Made by a program: the position numbers and the translations under genes. Below the pieces are notes generated by a model. It was not told the origin of the DNA. It did not search any database and saw nothing but the letters and a program-made list of their open reading frames with translations. 38,073 nucleotides of DNA from Butyrivibrio sp. AE3009 (lineage in GTDB: Bacteria; Bacillota; Clostridia; Lachnospirales; Lachnospiraceae), in contig NZ_ATVS01000034.1 of assembly GCF_000420845.1 (NCBI RefSeq), forward strand, positions 1 to 38,073. Direction: 5' to 3'. Shown here one piece after another: positions 8,124-18,800 of this stretch. Numbering within the stretch: the stretch's first letter is position 1; the number at the start of each line of letters is the position of its first letter.

Positions 8124-11100
8124 ATGAGTAAAGGAAGAAAAATAGTCGGAACAATCATACGCAGCATTCTGATAGTATTTTTGGCCATGATCATAGTTGC
8201 GTTAAATAGCATTTTACCAAACTATGCAAGAATGGCTGACAGTATGATAGGTGGTATTAATACGAAGAAGGACAATTCCAAGGTCGATACTACGGGACTT
8301 GATCTTGACTATAACAAAGCGGATTATACAAAAGATTCAATCAAGGAGGCAGAAGCAGAGCTTCATCAGAGGATTGCTGATGAGGGCACGATTCTTTTGA
8401 GTAATGAAGAAAGTGCACTTCCTAAAGCAGCAGATTCAGTCTTTAGCTTTTTTAGTGTTAATTCAGCGACTGTTACTGCTAATGATTCAATGACTGGCGG
8501 AAGAAGTCTTAAAGACATTTTCAGTAATGCGGGAGTGGCGTTAAATACAGAATTATTTGAATTTTATAAGGAACAGTCCAAGAACTATGGACTTGGCAGC
8601 GGCTCAATATCATTTGGTGATGCAGAGGATTTCAGTATCAACGAGGTGCCGCTTTCAGTACTTCTTGAAAATGGATCAGTAATGGATTCGGTAAAAGGAA
8701 CTGTGCCAGTATATTTTCTTAAGAGAGTAGCAGGCGAAGGAAGAGACATGCCAAGATCCATGTACAGCCATGCATCTTCTGAAGAGGATAAGGCAAGGAC
8801 ATATCTTGAGCCCGACAGCACTGAACTTGAGATTCTGTCATATCTGAATGAGAATTTTGATGAGATTATTCTTGTCAGCAATTCAAATGCAGCGCTTGAT
8901 TTTGATTTCATTAAGAATTTTCCTAACATAAAAGCAGTTATCTCAGCTACAGCAATAGAGTCACTGCCATACATTTTGACAGGACAGGTGAACCCATCAG
9001 GAAGGACTGTTGATACATTTGCTTCAGATCCTCTTTCTTCACCTTCTGCTATGAACTTTGGTGACTATCAGTATTCAGACTCAAACGGGAATCTGACCAA
9101 GTACAATTATGTTACATATGAAGAAGGTATCTACGTAGGTTACAAGTATTACGAAACCAGATATGAGGATGTTGTTTTAAAACAGGGAAATGCCGGTGAT
9201 TATGATTACACATCTGAGGTTGTTTATCCTTTTGGATATGGACTTTCATATACAACATTTGAGTGGTCAGACATGGATGTTTCCTGGAGTGATGATACAT
9301 GTAATATCACAGTAAACGTTAAGAATACAGGATCTGTATCCGGTAAGGATGTTGTAGAGATCTACGCTCAAAGTCCATATACTCAGTATGACATTGATAA
9401 TGGTGTGGAAAAATCATCTGTTCAGCTCGTGGCTTATGAAAAGACTGGGGAACTTGCTCCGGGGAAAAGCGAGACAGTAAAGCTTTCGTTTGATAAGGCA
9501 CAGCTTAAAGCCTATGATTCAAGCAATGCAAAGACATATATTTTTGACGCAGGCGATTATTACATCACAGCTGCAAAGAACGCTCACGCAGCTATAAACA
9601 ATATTCTTGCGGCAAAAGATGTATCATCAGCTCTTGTCAGCACATCAGGCTTGTCTTCAGAGAATGTGACTAAGGGCGGAGATATTTCTTTTGTAAGCCT
9701 GTATACTCCTGATAATGCAGATGTAGATACAGTTACTTATGCAAAAGACAGCTACTCAGGTGTAGATATTACTAACAGACTTGATGATGCAAGAGGTGAG
9801 AATACCTATCTTACAAGAAGTGACTGGACAGGTACTTTCCCAACACATGATGGAGTACCAAGTGCTCAGATAAGCACATGGGGAAATGAGATAAATGGAA
9901 GTGACGGAGTATCTTATACGTATACAAAGACTGCTTCAGAAGAACTTATCGCACAGCTTGACAGTTTTGATTCGGGAACGACGGTAGATAAGGCATCACT
10001 TTCAGAGACTAAGATTGTATACGGTGCTGATAATGGACTTAAGCTCATCGACCTCAGAGGCCTCGATTATGATGATCCATTATGGGATGATCTTTTGGAT
10101 GAACTTACAGCTGAGGAAATTTATAATGCCATCGGTGTAAGTGGATATGGAATCGAATATATTAAATCTATAGAGAAGCCATATAACATAGATGCGGATA
10201 CAGCGGCAGGTCTTATCTATGGCGGAACCGGGGCTATGTTCCCGAATGCAATGACACTGGCACAATGTTGGAACCCTGCCTTGGCTCTTGAGTTTGGAAC
10301 GATGATAGGTAATGAGGGACTTCTTGGCGGCGCAGACGGATGGTATGCTCCTTCAATGAATATACACAGAACTCCTTTCTCCGGAAGAAATGGTGAGTAT
10401 TATTCAGAAGACGCCTTCCTTTCAGGCGTAGTTGGCTCAAATGCAGCATACGGAGCTGCTTCCAAGGGTATGTATACTTACATTAAACATTTTGCATTCA
10501 ATGATCAGGAAAATCACCGTGGAGACAGGGATGGCCAGTACAGTATTGCAACGTGGTTAAATGAGCAGGCTGCCAGAGAGATTTACCTTGTTCCTTTTGA
10601 AATGACAATGAAAGCCGGAAACGTGACTCTTAATTACGTTGAGAAGCAGGAAGATGGAAGTTATAAGAATGCTTCTAAAGAGATAAGAGCTTCGCAGGCA
10701 GTCATGACCTCTTTTAACAGAGTTGGTGCTACATGGGCCGGAGGAGATTATGGACTGCTTACCGGAATTCTGCGAAATGAATGGGATTTTGATGGCATTG
10801 TTATGACAGATAATGCTAATACAGGTGTCTTCATGGACGGCTATCAGATGACTGAAGCGGGTGGAGATGTGAAACTTACATCGCTTACTTCTGCAGCCAG
10901 ATATAACTTTGATAAAAATGATCCTGCAACATATTATTACGCAAGAGAAGCAATGCATCATACTCTTTATACTGTAGTCAACAGTAAGGCCATGAATGGC
11001 GCCATGCCCGGAACAGTTATCAAGGACGGCACAAGAACTACTGATCATTTGGTGAGAATTGTAACTGTTGTATGCGTGCTGCTGATTGTTCTTCAGATCT

Positions 11101-11195
11101 ATAAGATATTCAGGCTTTACAAGCCTACAGCTAAAAAGCTCGCAAAGCTTAAGGAAAAAGCTGAGAAAAAGGCCGCAAAACAAGGCAATACCTAA
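8124..11195 (+). CDS. Domain-permuted, doubly membrane-anchored GH3 beta-glycosidase
   Basis: The protein has 1023 residues with GH3 modules in reversed order. An N-terminal membrane helix (about 10-32) leads to the GH3 C-terminal domain (about 75-330), then a fibronectin-III-like domain (about 370-470), a linker, and finally the TIM-barrel GH3 N-terminal domain (about 640-960). The predicted nucleophile is Asp896 in GIVMTDN; substrate-binding motifs include KHFAFNDQE and APSMNIHR. A second membrane helix (about 982-1000, VTVVCVLLIVLQIYKIF) and a Lys/Ala-rich tail close the protein. As I recall, swapped domain order is known in Butyrivibrio and Ruminococcus albus BglA enzymes. The start follows AAAGGAGAGG. 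The catalytic part should face outside between two anchors. It probably cleaves beta-glucosides or beta-xylosides; specificity is not readable. Confidence 0.9.
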   Translation: MSKGRKIVGTIIRSILIVFLAMIIVALNSILPNYARMADSMIGGINTKKDNSKVDTTGLDLDYNKADYTKDSIKEAEAELHQRIADEGTILLSNEESALPKAADSVFSFFSVNSATVTANDSMTGGRSLKDIFSNAGVALNTELFEFYKEQSKNYGLGSGSISFGDAEDFSINEVPLSVLLENGSVMDSVKGTVPVYFLKRVAGEGRDMPRSMYSHASSEEDKARTYLEPDSTELEILSYLNENFDEIILVSNSNAALDFDFIKNFPNIKAVISATAIESLPYILTGQVNPSGRTVDTFASDPLSSPSAMNFGDYQYSDSNGNLTKYNYVTYEEGIYVGYKYYETRYEDVVLKQGNAGDYDYTSEVVYPFGYGLSYTTFEWSDMDVSWSDDTCNITVNVKNTGSVSGKDVVEIYAQSPYTQYDIDNGVEKSSVQLVAYEKTGELAPGKSETVKLSFDKAQLKAYDSSNAKTYIFDAGDYYITAAKNAHAAINNILAAKDVSSALVSTSGLSSENVTKGGDISFVSLYTPDNADVDTVTYAKDSYSGVDITNRLDDARGENTYLTRSDWTGTFPTHDGVPSAQISTWGNEINGSDGVSYTYTKTASEELIAQLDSFDSGTTVDKASLSETKIVYGADNGLKLIDLRGLDYDDPLWDDLLDELTAEEIYNAIGVSGYGIEYIKSIEKPYNIDADTAAGLIYGGTGAMFPNAMTLAQCWNPALALEFGTMIGNEGLLGGADGWYAPSMNIHRTPFSGRNGEYYSEDAFLSGVVGSNAAYGAASKGMYTYIKHFAFNDQENHRGDRDGQYSIATWLNEQAAREIYLVPFEMTMKAGNVTLNYVEKQEDGSYKNASKEIRASQAVMTSFNRVGATWAGGDYGLLTGILRNEWDFDGIVMTDNANTGVFMDGYQMTEAGGDVKLTSLTSAARYNFDKNDPATYYYAREAMHHTLYTVVNSKAMNGAMPGTVIKDGTRTTDHLVRIVTVVCVLLIVLQIYKIFRLYKPTAKKLAKLKEKAEKKAAKQGNT

Positions 11196-11212
11196 TTGAT
11201 AGATAACATAGA

Positions 11213-11249
11213 AAAATACCACCAGTCCCGGTCAGGCTGGTGGTATTTT
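11213..11249 (+). terminator. Rho-independent terminator after GH3
   Basis: A perfect 13-bp stem, AAAATACCACCAG (11213-11225) / CTGGTGGTATTTT (11237-11249), with an 11-nt loop starts 17 nt after the GH3 stop codon. Confidence 0.85.
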
Positions 11250-11273
11250 GATGCGCTTTGGCAGCAGTTAAAA

Positions 11274-11513
11274 ATGCAGTTTATACAGTGGTTACAGGTT
11301 TTCCTTGAGCAAGTTATACTTGAATATCCATTACCAAACGGAGCCAAGGTTAAATTTTTGGACGACAATGTTACATATCTTGGTAACCAGCTTGAGTCAG
11401 AGTTTGGTGGAGACAGATGTTTCGGGATTCTTGCAAATATGGATTTCATAATGGTATGCACATATGAGGCAGAGGGTGCAAATCCAGAACTTGTTCTTTA
11501 TAAGAAAAGATAA
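11274..11513 (+). CDS. Small hypothetical protein or remnant, 79 aa
   Basis: An open frame from ATG 11274 encodes 79 residues with plausible protein composition (VKFLDDNVTYLGNQLESEF near the middle, an aromatic/charged C-terminus ending LVLYKKR). The frame stays open upstream through the GH3 terminator, which cannot be coding, so translation would have to begin at 11274. No Shine-Dalgarno sequence is visible there, so it may be the tail of a decayed gene. I do not recognise a family. Confidence 0.35.
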   Translation: MQFIQWLQVFLEQVILEYPLPNGAKVKFLDDNVTYLGNQLESEFGGDRCFGILANMDFIMVCTYEAEGANPELVLYKKR

Positions 11514-11550
11514 GGTAAAAATGCGGAAGTAGTAGGAAGAGCGTAGTGAA

Positions 11551-11580
11551 AAAAAAGATTCTACCAATCAGGTAGAATCT
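11551..11580 (-). terminator. Rho-independent terminator of the lacI gene
   Basis: Read on the minus strand, AGATTCTACC (11580-11571) and GGTAGAATCT (11565-11556) form a 10-bp stem with a 5-nt loop, followed by a run of T. The regulator's stop codon lies inside the loop, so the terminator overlaps the gene end. Confidence 0.8.
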
Positions 11581-12590
11581 CTTTCTATTATCCTGCAAGG
11601 AAGTCGCACTTCGCCTCGCAGAATGTCTTCTTTATGTTCAATTTTTGAAATCAAGCCTTCGGCTGATTTGTAGCCGATATCAAAAAGAGGGGGTTCAACA
11701 GTTGTGAGTGTTGGACGACACACTGTTGATAATTCCCTGTTATCAAAGCCAATAAGTGCAATATCCTTGCCAACCTGAATCCCGGCATCATTGCAGGCAT
11801 CTATTACGCCCATGGCCATTTCATCGTTATGGGAAAAAATAGCAGTCACATGCTGCTTGATAAGTTTCTTGGTGGCGTTGTAGCCACTGTCTCTTGACCA
11901 ATCACCATTTACTACATACCCGGGATTGTAGGGGATGTTATGATCATATAAGGATTCCTGATAACCTGTTAGTCGCCATCTGGTGTGAACACTGCTTACT
12001 TTGCCGGTTATGGTGGCTATTTTTTTGTGCCCTTTTTTGATCAGAAGAGAAACTGCTTCATAGGCGGCGTGCTGATCATCATACAAAACAGAAGGAATCG
12101 CAAGGGATGGAGAAATGCAGTAAGCGCATACGAAAGGAATATTGATTTCAAATATGCTTGGTACTACTCTGTGAGAATGGCAGCCAAGATAAATAATTCC
12201 ATCAACCTGCATGGAACTCATGTGTGAAACTGCATTGTTTTTGATTTCTGAGTATCTATCCTTGTCATTGTCAGGATCAATACCAAGAGTGTTTATGCGA
12301 AGATTTTCCAAGAGATAACGATAACCCTTCTCTTCACAACAGGCTCCGATGCCGTCTATTACTGGAGGAGTGTTGAATACGGTAAGGTCCTCTGCAAGGA
12401 TCCCAATCGTCCTGCTGAAACCGGTTTTTAGATTTCTGGCATAGAGGTTGGGATGATAATTAAGCTCCTCAGCAATTTCCAGAATTTTCCTGGTGGTCTC
12501 TTCACTTATATTTCCGGTGCCATTTAAAACCTTGGATACTGTTGCGACAGATACCTGGGCTTTTTTGGCGATGTCCTTCATATTAGACAC
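11568..12590 (-). CDS. LacI/GalR-family transcriptional repressor of the glycan locus
   Basis: The protein has 340 residues. The helix-turn-helix is at residues 4-25 (MKDIAKKAQVSVATVSKVLN), the hinge helix around 45-58 (NYHPNLYARNLKTG), and the rest is a periplasmic-binding-protein-like effector domain. A GTG start at 12590 fits the GTGAGGA ribosome site; the ATG three codons later is an alternative. It is divergent from the DUF5695-GH127-ABC operon. The shared gap contains a perfect 22-bp palindrome with the CG centre typical of LacI-family operators, plus a second similar site near its own start, so it probably represses both directions until an imported sugar, perhaps L-arabinose or arabinobiose, releases it. 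The ligand is inferred from context only. Confidence 0.92.
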   Translation of the reverse strand: MSNMKDIAKKAQVSVATVSKVLNGTGNISEETTRKILEIAEELNYHPNLYARNLKTGFSRTIGILAEDLTVFNTPPVIDGIGACCEEKGYRYLLENLRINTLGIDPDNDKDRYSEIKNNAVSHMSSMQVDGIIYLGCHSHRVVPSIFEINIPFVCAYCISPSLAIPSVLYDDQHAAYEAVSLLIKKGHKKIATITGKVSSVHTRWRLTGYQESLYDHNIPYNPGYVVNGDWSRDSGYNATKKLIKQHVTAIFSHNDEMAMGVIDACNDAGIQVGKDIALIGFDNRELSTVCRPTLTTVEPPLFDIGYKSAEGLISKIEHKEDILRGEVRLPCRIIERDST

Positions 12591-12628
12591 AGTTCGTCCT
12601 CACTTCCAAAATACTAATTACAAGATAA

Positions 12629-12645
12629 TGGTAAACGTTTTCTTA
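12629..12645. promoter_or_regulatory. LacI-family operator O1, near lacI
   Basis: TGGTAAACGTTTTCTTA shares the core GGTAAACGTTT with the perfect operator about 100 bp away, but its right half is degenerate. Lying about 40 bp upstream of the lacI start, it fits autoregulation or DNA looping with the operator at 12727-12748. Confidence 0.6.
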
Positions 12646-12679
12646 ATTAAAAACAACCAAAAAATTGCTCGCAATATTA

Positions 12680-12706
12680 TTGAAAATTGCTATTTACATA
12701 TATAAT
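12680..12706 (+). promoter_or_regulatory. Promoter of the DUF5695-GH127-ABC operon
   Basis: A perfect TATAAT is at 12701-12706. TTGAAA (12680-12685) is the best -35 candidate although the spacer is short (15 nt). The palindromic operator begins 20 nt after the -10 box, so a bound repressor would block initiation or early elongation. Confidence 0.55.
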
Positions 12707-12726
12707 GCAACAATATAAAATCCAAA

Positions 12727-12748
12727 TTAAGGTAAACGTTTACCTTAA
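12727..12748. promoter_or_regulatory. LacI-family operator O2, perfect 22-bp palindrome
   Basis: The half-site TTAAGGTAAAC is followed directly by its exact reverse complement, giving an 11+11 palindrome centred on CG. This is the strongest site for the adjacent LacI-family repressor. It lies just downstream of the operon promoter. Confidence 0.85.
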
Positions 12749-12770
12749 ATGAAATTGGGGGATGAGTTAA

Positions 12771-12830
12771 ATGAGTATCATGAGTTGTAGCGAGGACTAC
12801 AGCTTTAAATATGAAAAGGGAAAACGTTAA
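12771..12830 (+). CDS. Possible 19-residue leader peptide
   Basis: A short frame, MSIMSCSEDYSFKYEKGKR, begins at ATG 12771 behind a good ribosome site (GGGGGA, 12757-12762, 8-nt spacing) and ends 29 nt before the start of the giant secreted protein. It is the first frame on the predicted transcript after operator O2. Its last codons contain AAAACGTT, a weak LacI-type core. It could be a translated leader or simply chance; no function is claimed. Confidence 0.35.
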   Translation: MSIMSCSEDYSFKYEKGKR

Positions 12831-12859
12831 CTTTGCACACGACTAGAAGGAGGAAAAAA

Positions 12860-15800
12860 ATGGGGGAAAAAGTTAGTGTGGGTAAAAAACGTGGCGCAAA
12901 ATGCCTTGCAGCAATCCTTTCAGCTGGAATGCTTGTGTCACAGATGGCTATTGGGGTAATCGCTGCGGATCAGGGGAATCTGACCACGATTGCAAGCGCA
13001 GCTGATGAGGCATCTGAAGAATTATCTGTAGGATCGACAGACAGACAATCTGACGAATCATCAAAAGAATCATCACAAGAGACAACAGAAGAAAGAACAG
13101 AAGAACCTGGGGATGCATCAAATGAGGCAGCAGGTAACTCATCAACCGAGGAGGCTGAAGATAATGCGTCAAACAATGCGTCAGGCAATGCATCATCAGA
13201 GGCTTCATCAGAAGCATCATCCGACAGCGCATCGGCTGAAGAGTCAGCAGATGCATCTACAGAATTATCATCACAAGAAGCTACAGACAGTGCATCAACT
13301 GAGAATTCTGCAGATCAGGAGGTGTTTGGAGCAAGGAAACTTGCCGAGAACTTTGATGGCGAACTATCAGAAAACGGTGGAACAATTTCTAATGAATACT
13401 TCCAGGTTTCAGTAGGCAAGTATGGCCAGATCACAACTCTTAAGCTGGTTGGAGATGAGTTTGATACAAACTATGTAATGAATGAGAGTAACACTCCTTC
13501 TCAGAATACATCAGGTCATGAATGGCTTGGAGAGCTGATGCTGGCAACAAAGAGTGGTGACGGCAGAAACTATAGGGATGAGAGAACAGCCAATTCTGGT
13601 GACATTCGTAAAATTTTTGTCGACAATGAGCAGAAAAAGATCACTGTAGTCTATGATCCTTCCCTTGATAGTAGCGTTTCCACAAAAGAGATCAATGACC
13701 TCCTTATTGTTGAAACCTATCAGCTGGTAGGAGAGAAACTAAAGTGGGACATCAGTTTAAAGAACATCACAGGCGATGATATTATCGTAGGCGATCTGGG
13801 GCTTCCTCTTCCTTTCAATGAGTTCTGGACAAGAGGAGATCAGATTTATGAGACAAGATCCGTTGATCACAGCTTTGTGGGACAGAATGGTTCTTACATT
13901 TATGTAACAAGGCCAAGCGGAGCGGGAAGATTCCTTCTGATGACACCAGACCAGAATACTGATGCAGGATTTGAGTATCAGGATCACTGGCGCACTAGTG
14001 AGCGTGAAAGCTATGAAGCTGCGTGGTGTCAGGATCAGTCAGGATGGCAGAACGGACTTAATGTTTTTTACATTCATTCTGATAATATCAAAAAGACTAA
14101 CCGCGGATACCTTCCTAACACAAGTCTTAAGCTTAGCCAGGGTGAGGAAAAGAACTACACCTTTAACTTCAGTGCAGTTCCAAACCAGGAGTCCCTTGGA
14201 TCAGCCCTTTACAACGAAGGGATTATTGATGCGGTAGCTGTTCCGGGCATGACTTTTGCAAGAAATATGCCGGCCAAAATGTACCTTCACACGACAATAG
14301 ATCCGGAGGATATTTCTATAGATATCAAGTGCCCGGATCAGCTTGATCTTTTTGCAGGGCACGCTTCTACCGTAAGTTCAACTCTTCCTCATCAGGGCGA
14401 TGCAACAATGATCTATGAAAAGACGGTAGAAAAAGACGGTGAGCAGTATCACGTATATGATCTTAAGTTTTACGATCTTGGCCACCATAACGTTACAGTA
14501 AGCTGGCAGGATAAAAAGACAACCTTCCAGTTCTACATCATGGATGACATAGACGGGGCGCTGGAAACTCATTCAACTTTCATGGTTGACAAGACACAGC
14601 TTGATCTTCCGGGGCAGACCGGAGATAAAGTCTTTGATGACTGGATGATGGATCAGAAGACTACCAGAAACAATGTAGAGCGTGACTACTTTAATATGAG
14701 CTATTGGGGCTGGGGAGATGACTGGGGATTAACCCATGGAACGTTCCTTGCTGAAAAGAATGTATATCAGCCCAAGGCATCTGAAGTAGAAGCACTTGAT
14801 GAATATCTTGATAAAGCTATTTGGAATGGTCTCATGCAGGAACATCATAATGACTATCTGATACATGACTTCCTAATGAATGAGCCAAACGCATCACCTA
14901 CTTATAGAGGATATGCTTACCCTCATATTTATAACACCTATTTCATGATGTACAAGATAGCCAGCAAGTATCCGGATCTTGTGGACTATAAGGAAACACC
15001 TGATACATATCTTTTAAGGGCCTATAACATTCTATACGCTCTGTATTACGGGAACGGTGTAGCCTATAACTGGAGCACTGGTGTTATGGGAGAGAGCACA
15101 ACACCGGCAATCATAGATGCTCTCAGAGCAGAAGGCTTTGAAACTCAGGCACGTAATGTAGAAGCAATAATGAACGAAAAATATAACAGCTTCAAACGCC
15201 AGAGATATCCTTATGGTTCTGAGTACTCATACGACAATACAGGTGAAGAAGCCGTTTACGTTCTGGCCAAGATGCAGCTAGAAGCGGGAAAAGATACAAC
15301 TAATGCAGAAAGAATGTTGTCAGCTATTGACCTTAAGACAAGAGCCTGCAGAGGTACTCAGCCTATATGGTACGAATATAGTGTTCCTGTAACTAACTGC
15401 GGTGAGAACTGGTGGCAGTTCCAATACTCTATGTCCCTGGTTGGCTTCTGTATGGATGACTATATCCGTTATCAGAACAATGGCCTTTCTGATGAAGAAA
15501 AGGCAGAGGCTCAGAGACTTAGCTATGCAGCCAAGCTTGGAAATCTGACCTGTATCAATTCAGGACAGATAGATGCAGATTCTGAGAACATTGGTGCCGC
15601 AGCTTGGACCTATCAGGCTGAGATGGGTAATCTGGGCGGACAGGGAACTGGCGGCGGAAAACTCCATAATGGCTGGAGACAGATGACAGGAGAGGCTGAC
15701 CTGGGATTATTTGGTGCTGTACAGATTCTTTCATCAGACGTTGCTGAGGATCCTATATTTGGACTCTTTGGATATGGCTGTGAAGTATCTGAGAATAACG

Positions 15801-18800
15801 GTCAGTATGTAGTAATACCACTCGATGGTCTTTATACAAAGCTTAATCTTATAAATGAAGAATTATATCTGGAACTTGAAAGAGATCAGTATACTACCGC
15901 AACCATAAGTGACAGCAAAGACGCTCTTTCTTTTACCATCAAAAACCTCGAGGAAACAGGTCACACTTCAGAAGTTACTCTATATGGTTTAAACGAAGGC
16001 GCTTACACACTTATCGTTGATGGAGAAGCTCAGTGCGGATTTATAGTTAATTCTTCAAAGGAAGAAGTTACAGTGCCTGTAAGGCTATCGGGGGCACAGC
16101 TTCAGGAAGTACAGATAGTAGCCGGAGCCTTTGAAGGCAGCGTGGTAGTAAATGCAGGTAAAGATTTCACAGCTGATATCTATGACGAAGTAAAGCTTGC
16201 AGGAACTATAACAGATAGCAGTAATGCAGCTAATAAGATTTCTGGAACATGGACTGTTACTGCATCTCCGGAGGATGGAAGTGCGATTCTTGCAACACCT
16301 GATAATCTCAGCACTTATGTAACCTTTAGTAAGGCTGGCGCTTATGAGTTTACACTTACCGCTTCTACAGGAGAGTCAGACAGCGTAGTGGTTACTGTAA
16401 CAGATGATAATCAGCTCCCTGAGCTTATAGCAGAGTATACCTTTGACAATATAAGTGGCAAAAAGATATTAAACGAAGTTGAAGGAGGCAAGGCTGCCGA
16501 GGCAGTTGGAAACTTTGCTACAGGTAATGGAAAAGATGATACTAAGGGGCTTAGTGTAAACGGAAGCAATTCAAGTGGCTATGTAAGACTTGATGAGAGC
16601 CTTTTCAAGAGGCTTAATGAAAGCACCATAAGTGCTGATATTAAGCTCAACGCATCTCAAGGTAATGGGGCCAAGGTATTTAGCCTTGATGATAATGCAG
16701 GCAAAAAGATTGCTATTTCTTTTGAAAATGGAAATGAACTTGTTCTTTCAATAAATGGAACAGCCTACAAGACAGGAGTGGCTATATCCAAGGATTTCTG
16801 GAAGAATGTAGCACTTACACTTGATGGACAGACAGCAGTTGTTTACGTGGACGGCTATGAAAAGCTCAGTGAGCCTTGCACACTTACACTGGGACAGCTT
16901 TCCTCTAATCAGTCAGATTACATTGGAAGAGGAACAAATCAGACAGATCCATACTTTGATGGAATTATAGATAATTTCAGAATCTATTCTGTAGCACTGG
17001 ATTCTCAGAGAGCACTTGAAATTTTTGGAACCGGTGAAGAAGTTACTATAACTTCCGCAATAGCAGGAGATGTGGTCACACCAGTAGGAAAGGCACCTAA
17101 GCTGCCTACACAGGTGCAGGTTCTTTATTCAAACGGCTTGTTTGAAAAAGCAGATGTTACATGGGCTGAAATTGATCCTGAGAAATATAGCAAGGCTGGG
17201 GTATTTACAGTAACCGGCCGGGTAGCAGGATATGATGTAACAGCCACATTAACAGTAATGGTTGTAAATGGAAGCCTTGTAAATCTGGCTGAAAATGCAG
17301 TGCCTTCTGCTATTTACGAGAATAGAAATGATCTTGGCGGATGTCCGACACTTAACGACGGCTACGAGCCAACCTCCAGTAGAGATACAAGCCATGGCGC
17401 TTGGCACAACTGGGGCGGCAATAATGGCGCACAGGCATGGGTACAGTACACTTGGGAAGAGGAACAGATACTTACAGGAACTGACGCTTATTATTTCAGA
17501 GATGGAAATGGAAACTTCAATCCTGCATCAGTTAATTACTATTATCTTGATGCTGATGGAGTAACATGGAAGAATTTCACAGGCGTTGAGGGGCTTGGAG
17601 TTGAGCTAAACAAGTATAACAGGACCACATTTGATCCTGTCAAGACTACAGCAATCAGGATGATCATGAATCCACAGAACCTTGGCAGTGGCGTTATCGA
17701 ATGGAAGGTTTACGGATATGGAGATGCGCTTTCAGCGGCCAAGCAGGCACTGAAAGATGATATCAAGGCTTATAAGCTGGTAAAAAAGACACATGTAATA
17801 GAAGGCTTTGATGGTCTTACAGCTGCTATAGCTGCTGCAGAAGAACTCCTCAAGAAAGAAGATGCAAGTGATACAGAACTAAGAGCAGCTGATGAAGTTA
17901 TGGCTTCTGCATTTGCAAATCTCAAGGTTGAGGGCGATAACCTTGCATTTATCGCACAGCTGTCAGCCTCACATACATCCGGTTGGGAATCACTTCCTGC
18001 AGTTAACGACGGTAATCTTCCAATAGATTCCTACAACAGCAGGTATGGTCACTGGGGAACCTGGGGAAATACTTCTGCAAGTGAGTCTTTAACATATCTT
18101 TGGCCAACAGAAGTTACCTTTAATACCTCCAATATGTACCTGTGGTATGACGGATCTGAGATTGACAATGGTGGAATCAAATATCCTTCTCAGATCACCT
18201 ACGAGATTATTGATGAAGATGGTAAATGGCAAAAGATTGCAACTGTATCTGCAGCAGAGCTGATTGTTGATGACTTTACAGTATCAGAATTTGAGAGCAT
18301 CACTACAAAAGGCATCCGTGCTACATTTACAAAACTTGAAAATGACAACACAGGAGTAGGTGTTCATGAGTGGCAGATAGTAAATGTGGAAAAAGAGGAG
18401 CCTGTAAAGGCGACACTTATCAGAAAATATGGTTCATACTATCTGGTTACTGAGGATGGAACAAAACTCACAGGCCTTCAGATGGTAGAGGGCTCTTATC
18501 GCTACTTCAAGGAGCCAAAAGGAACAATGGCTATAAGCCAGTTCGTAACAATTGATGGAGAGACATACTATTTTGACTCAGAGGGACGAATGGTCACAGG
18601 ATTTATGACCAAGTGGACATGCACCTATTATTTTGATGAAAAGGGCGTTCAGGTCACTGGCAGAGTTTATGAAATAGAAGGAGAGAAGTACTACTTTAAT
18701 AAAAAGGGACACAAGGTAGTAAGTTCCTTTGTTGACCTTGAAGATGGAAGACATTATTTTGATTCAGAAGGTCATATGGTAATAGGCAGAACTATTACAA

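Noticed and set aside
10557..11222. A 221-codon minus-strand frame under the end of the GH3 gene.
   Set aside because: It begins in the GH3 terminator and mirrors conserved catalytic codons; no family motif was found in it.
12629..12748. CcpA catabolite-response (cre) sites.
   Set aside because: The sites have the CG centre, but the outer TG...CA positions of the cre consensus read GG...CC, so they fit the adjacent LacI-family repressor better.
12948..13415. Several open frames in both directions over the Ser/Ala/Glu-rich linker of the giant protein.
   Set aside because: They are a by-product of the repetitive TCA/GCA/GAA-type codons of the linker; their products are low-complexity His/Gln/Leu strings.
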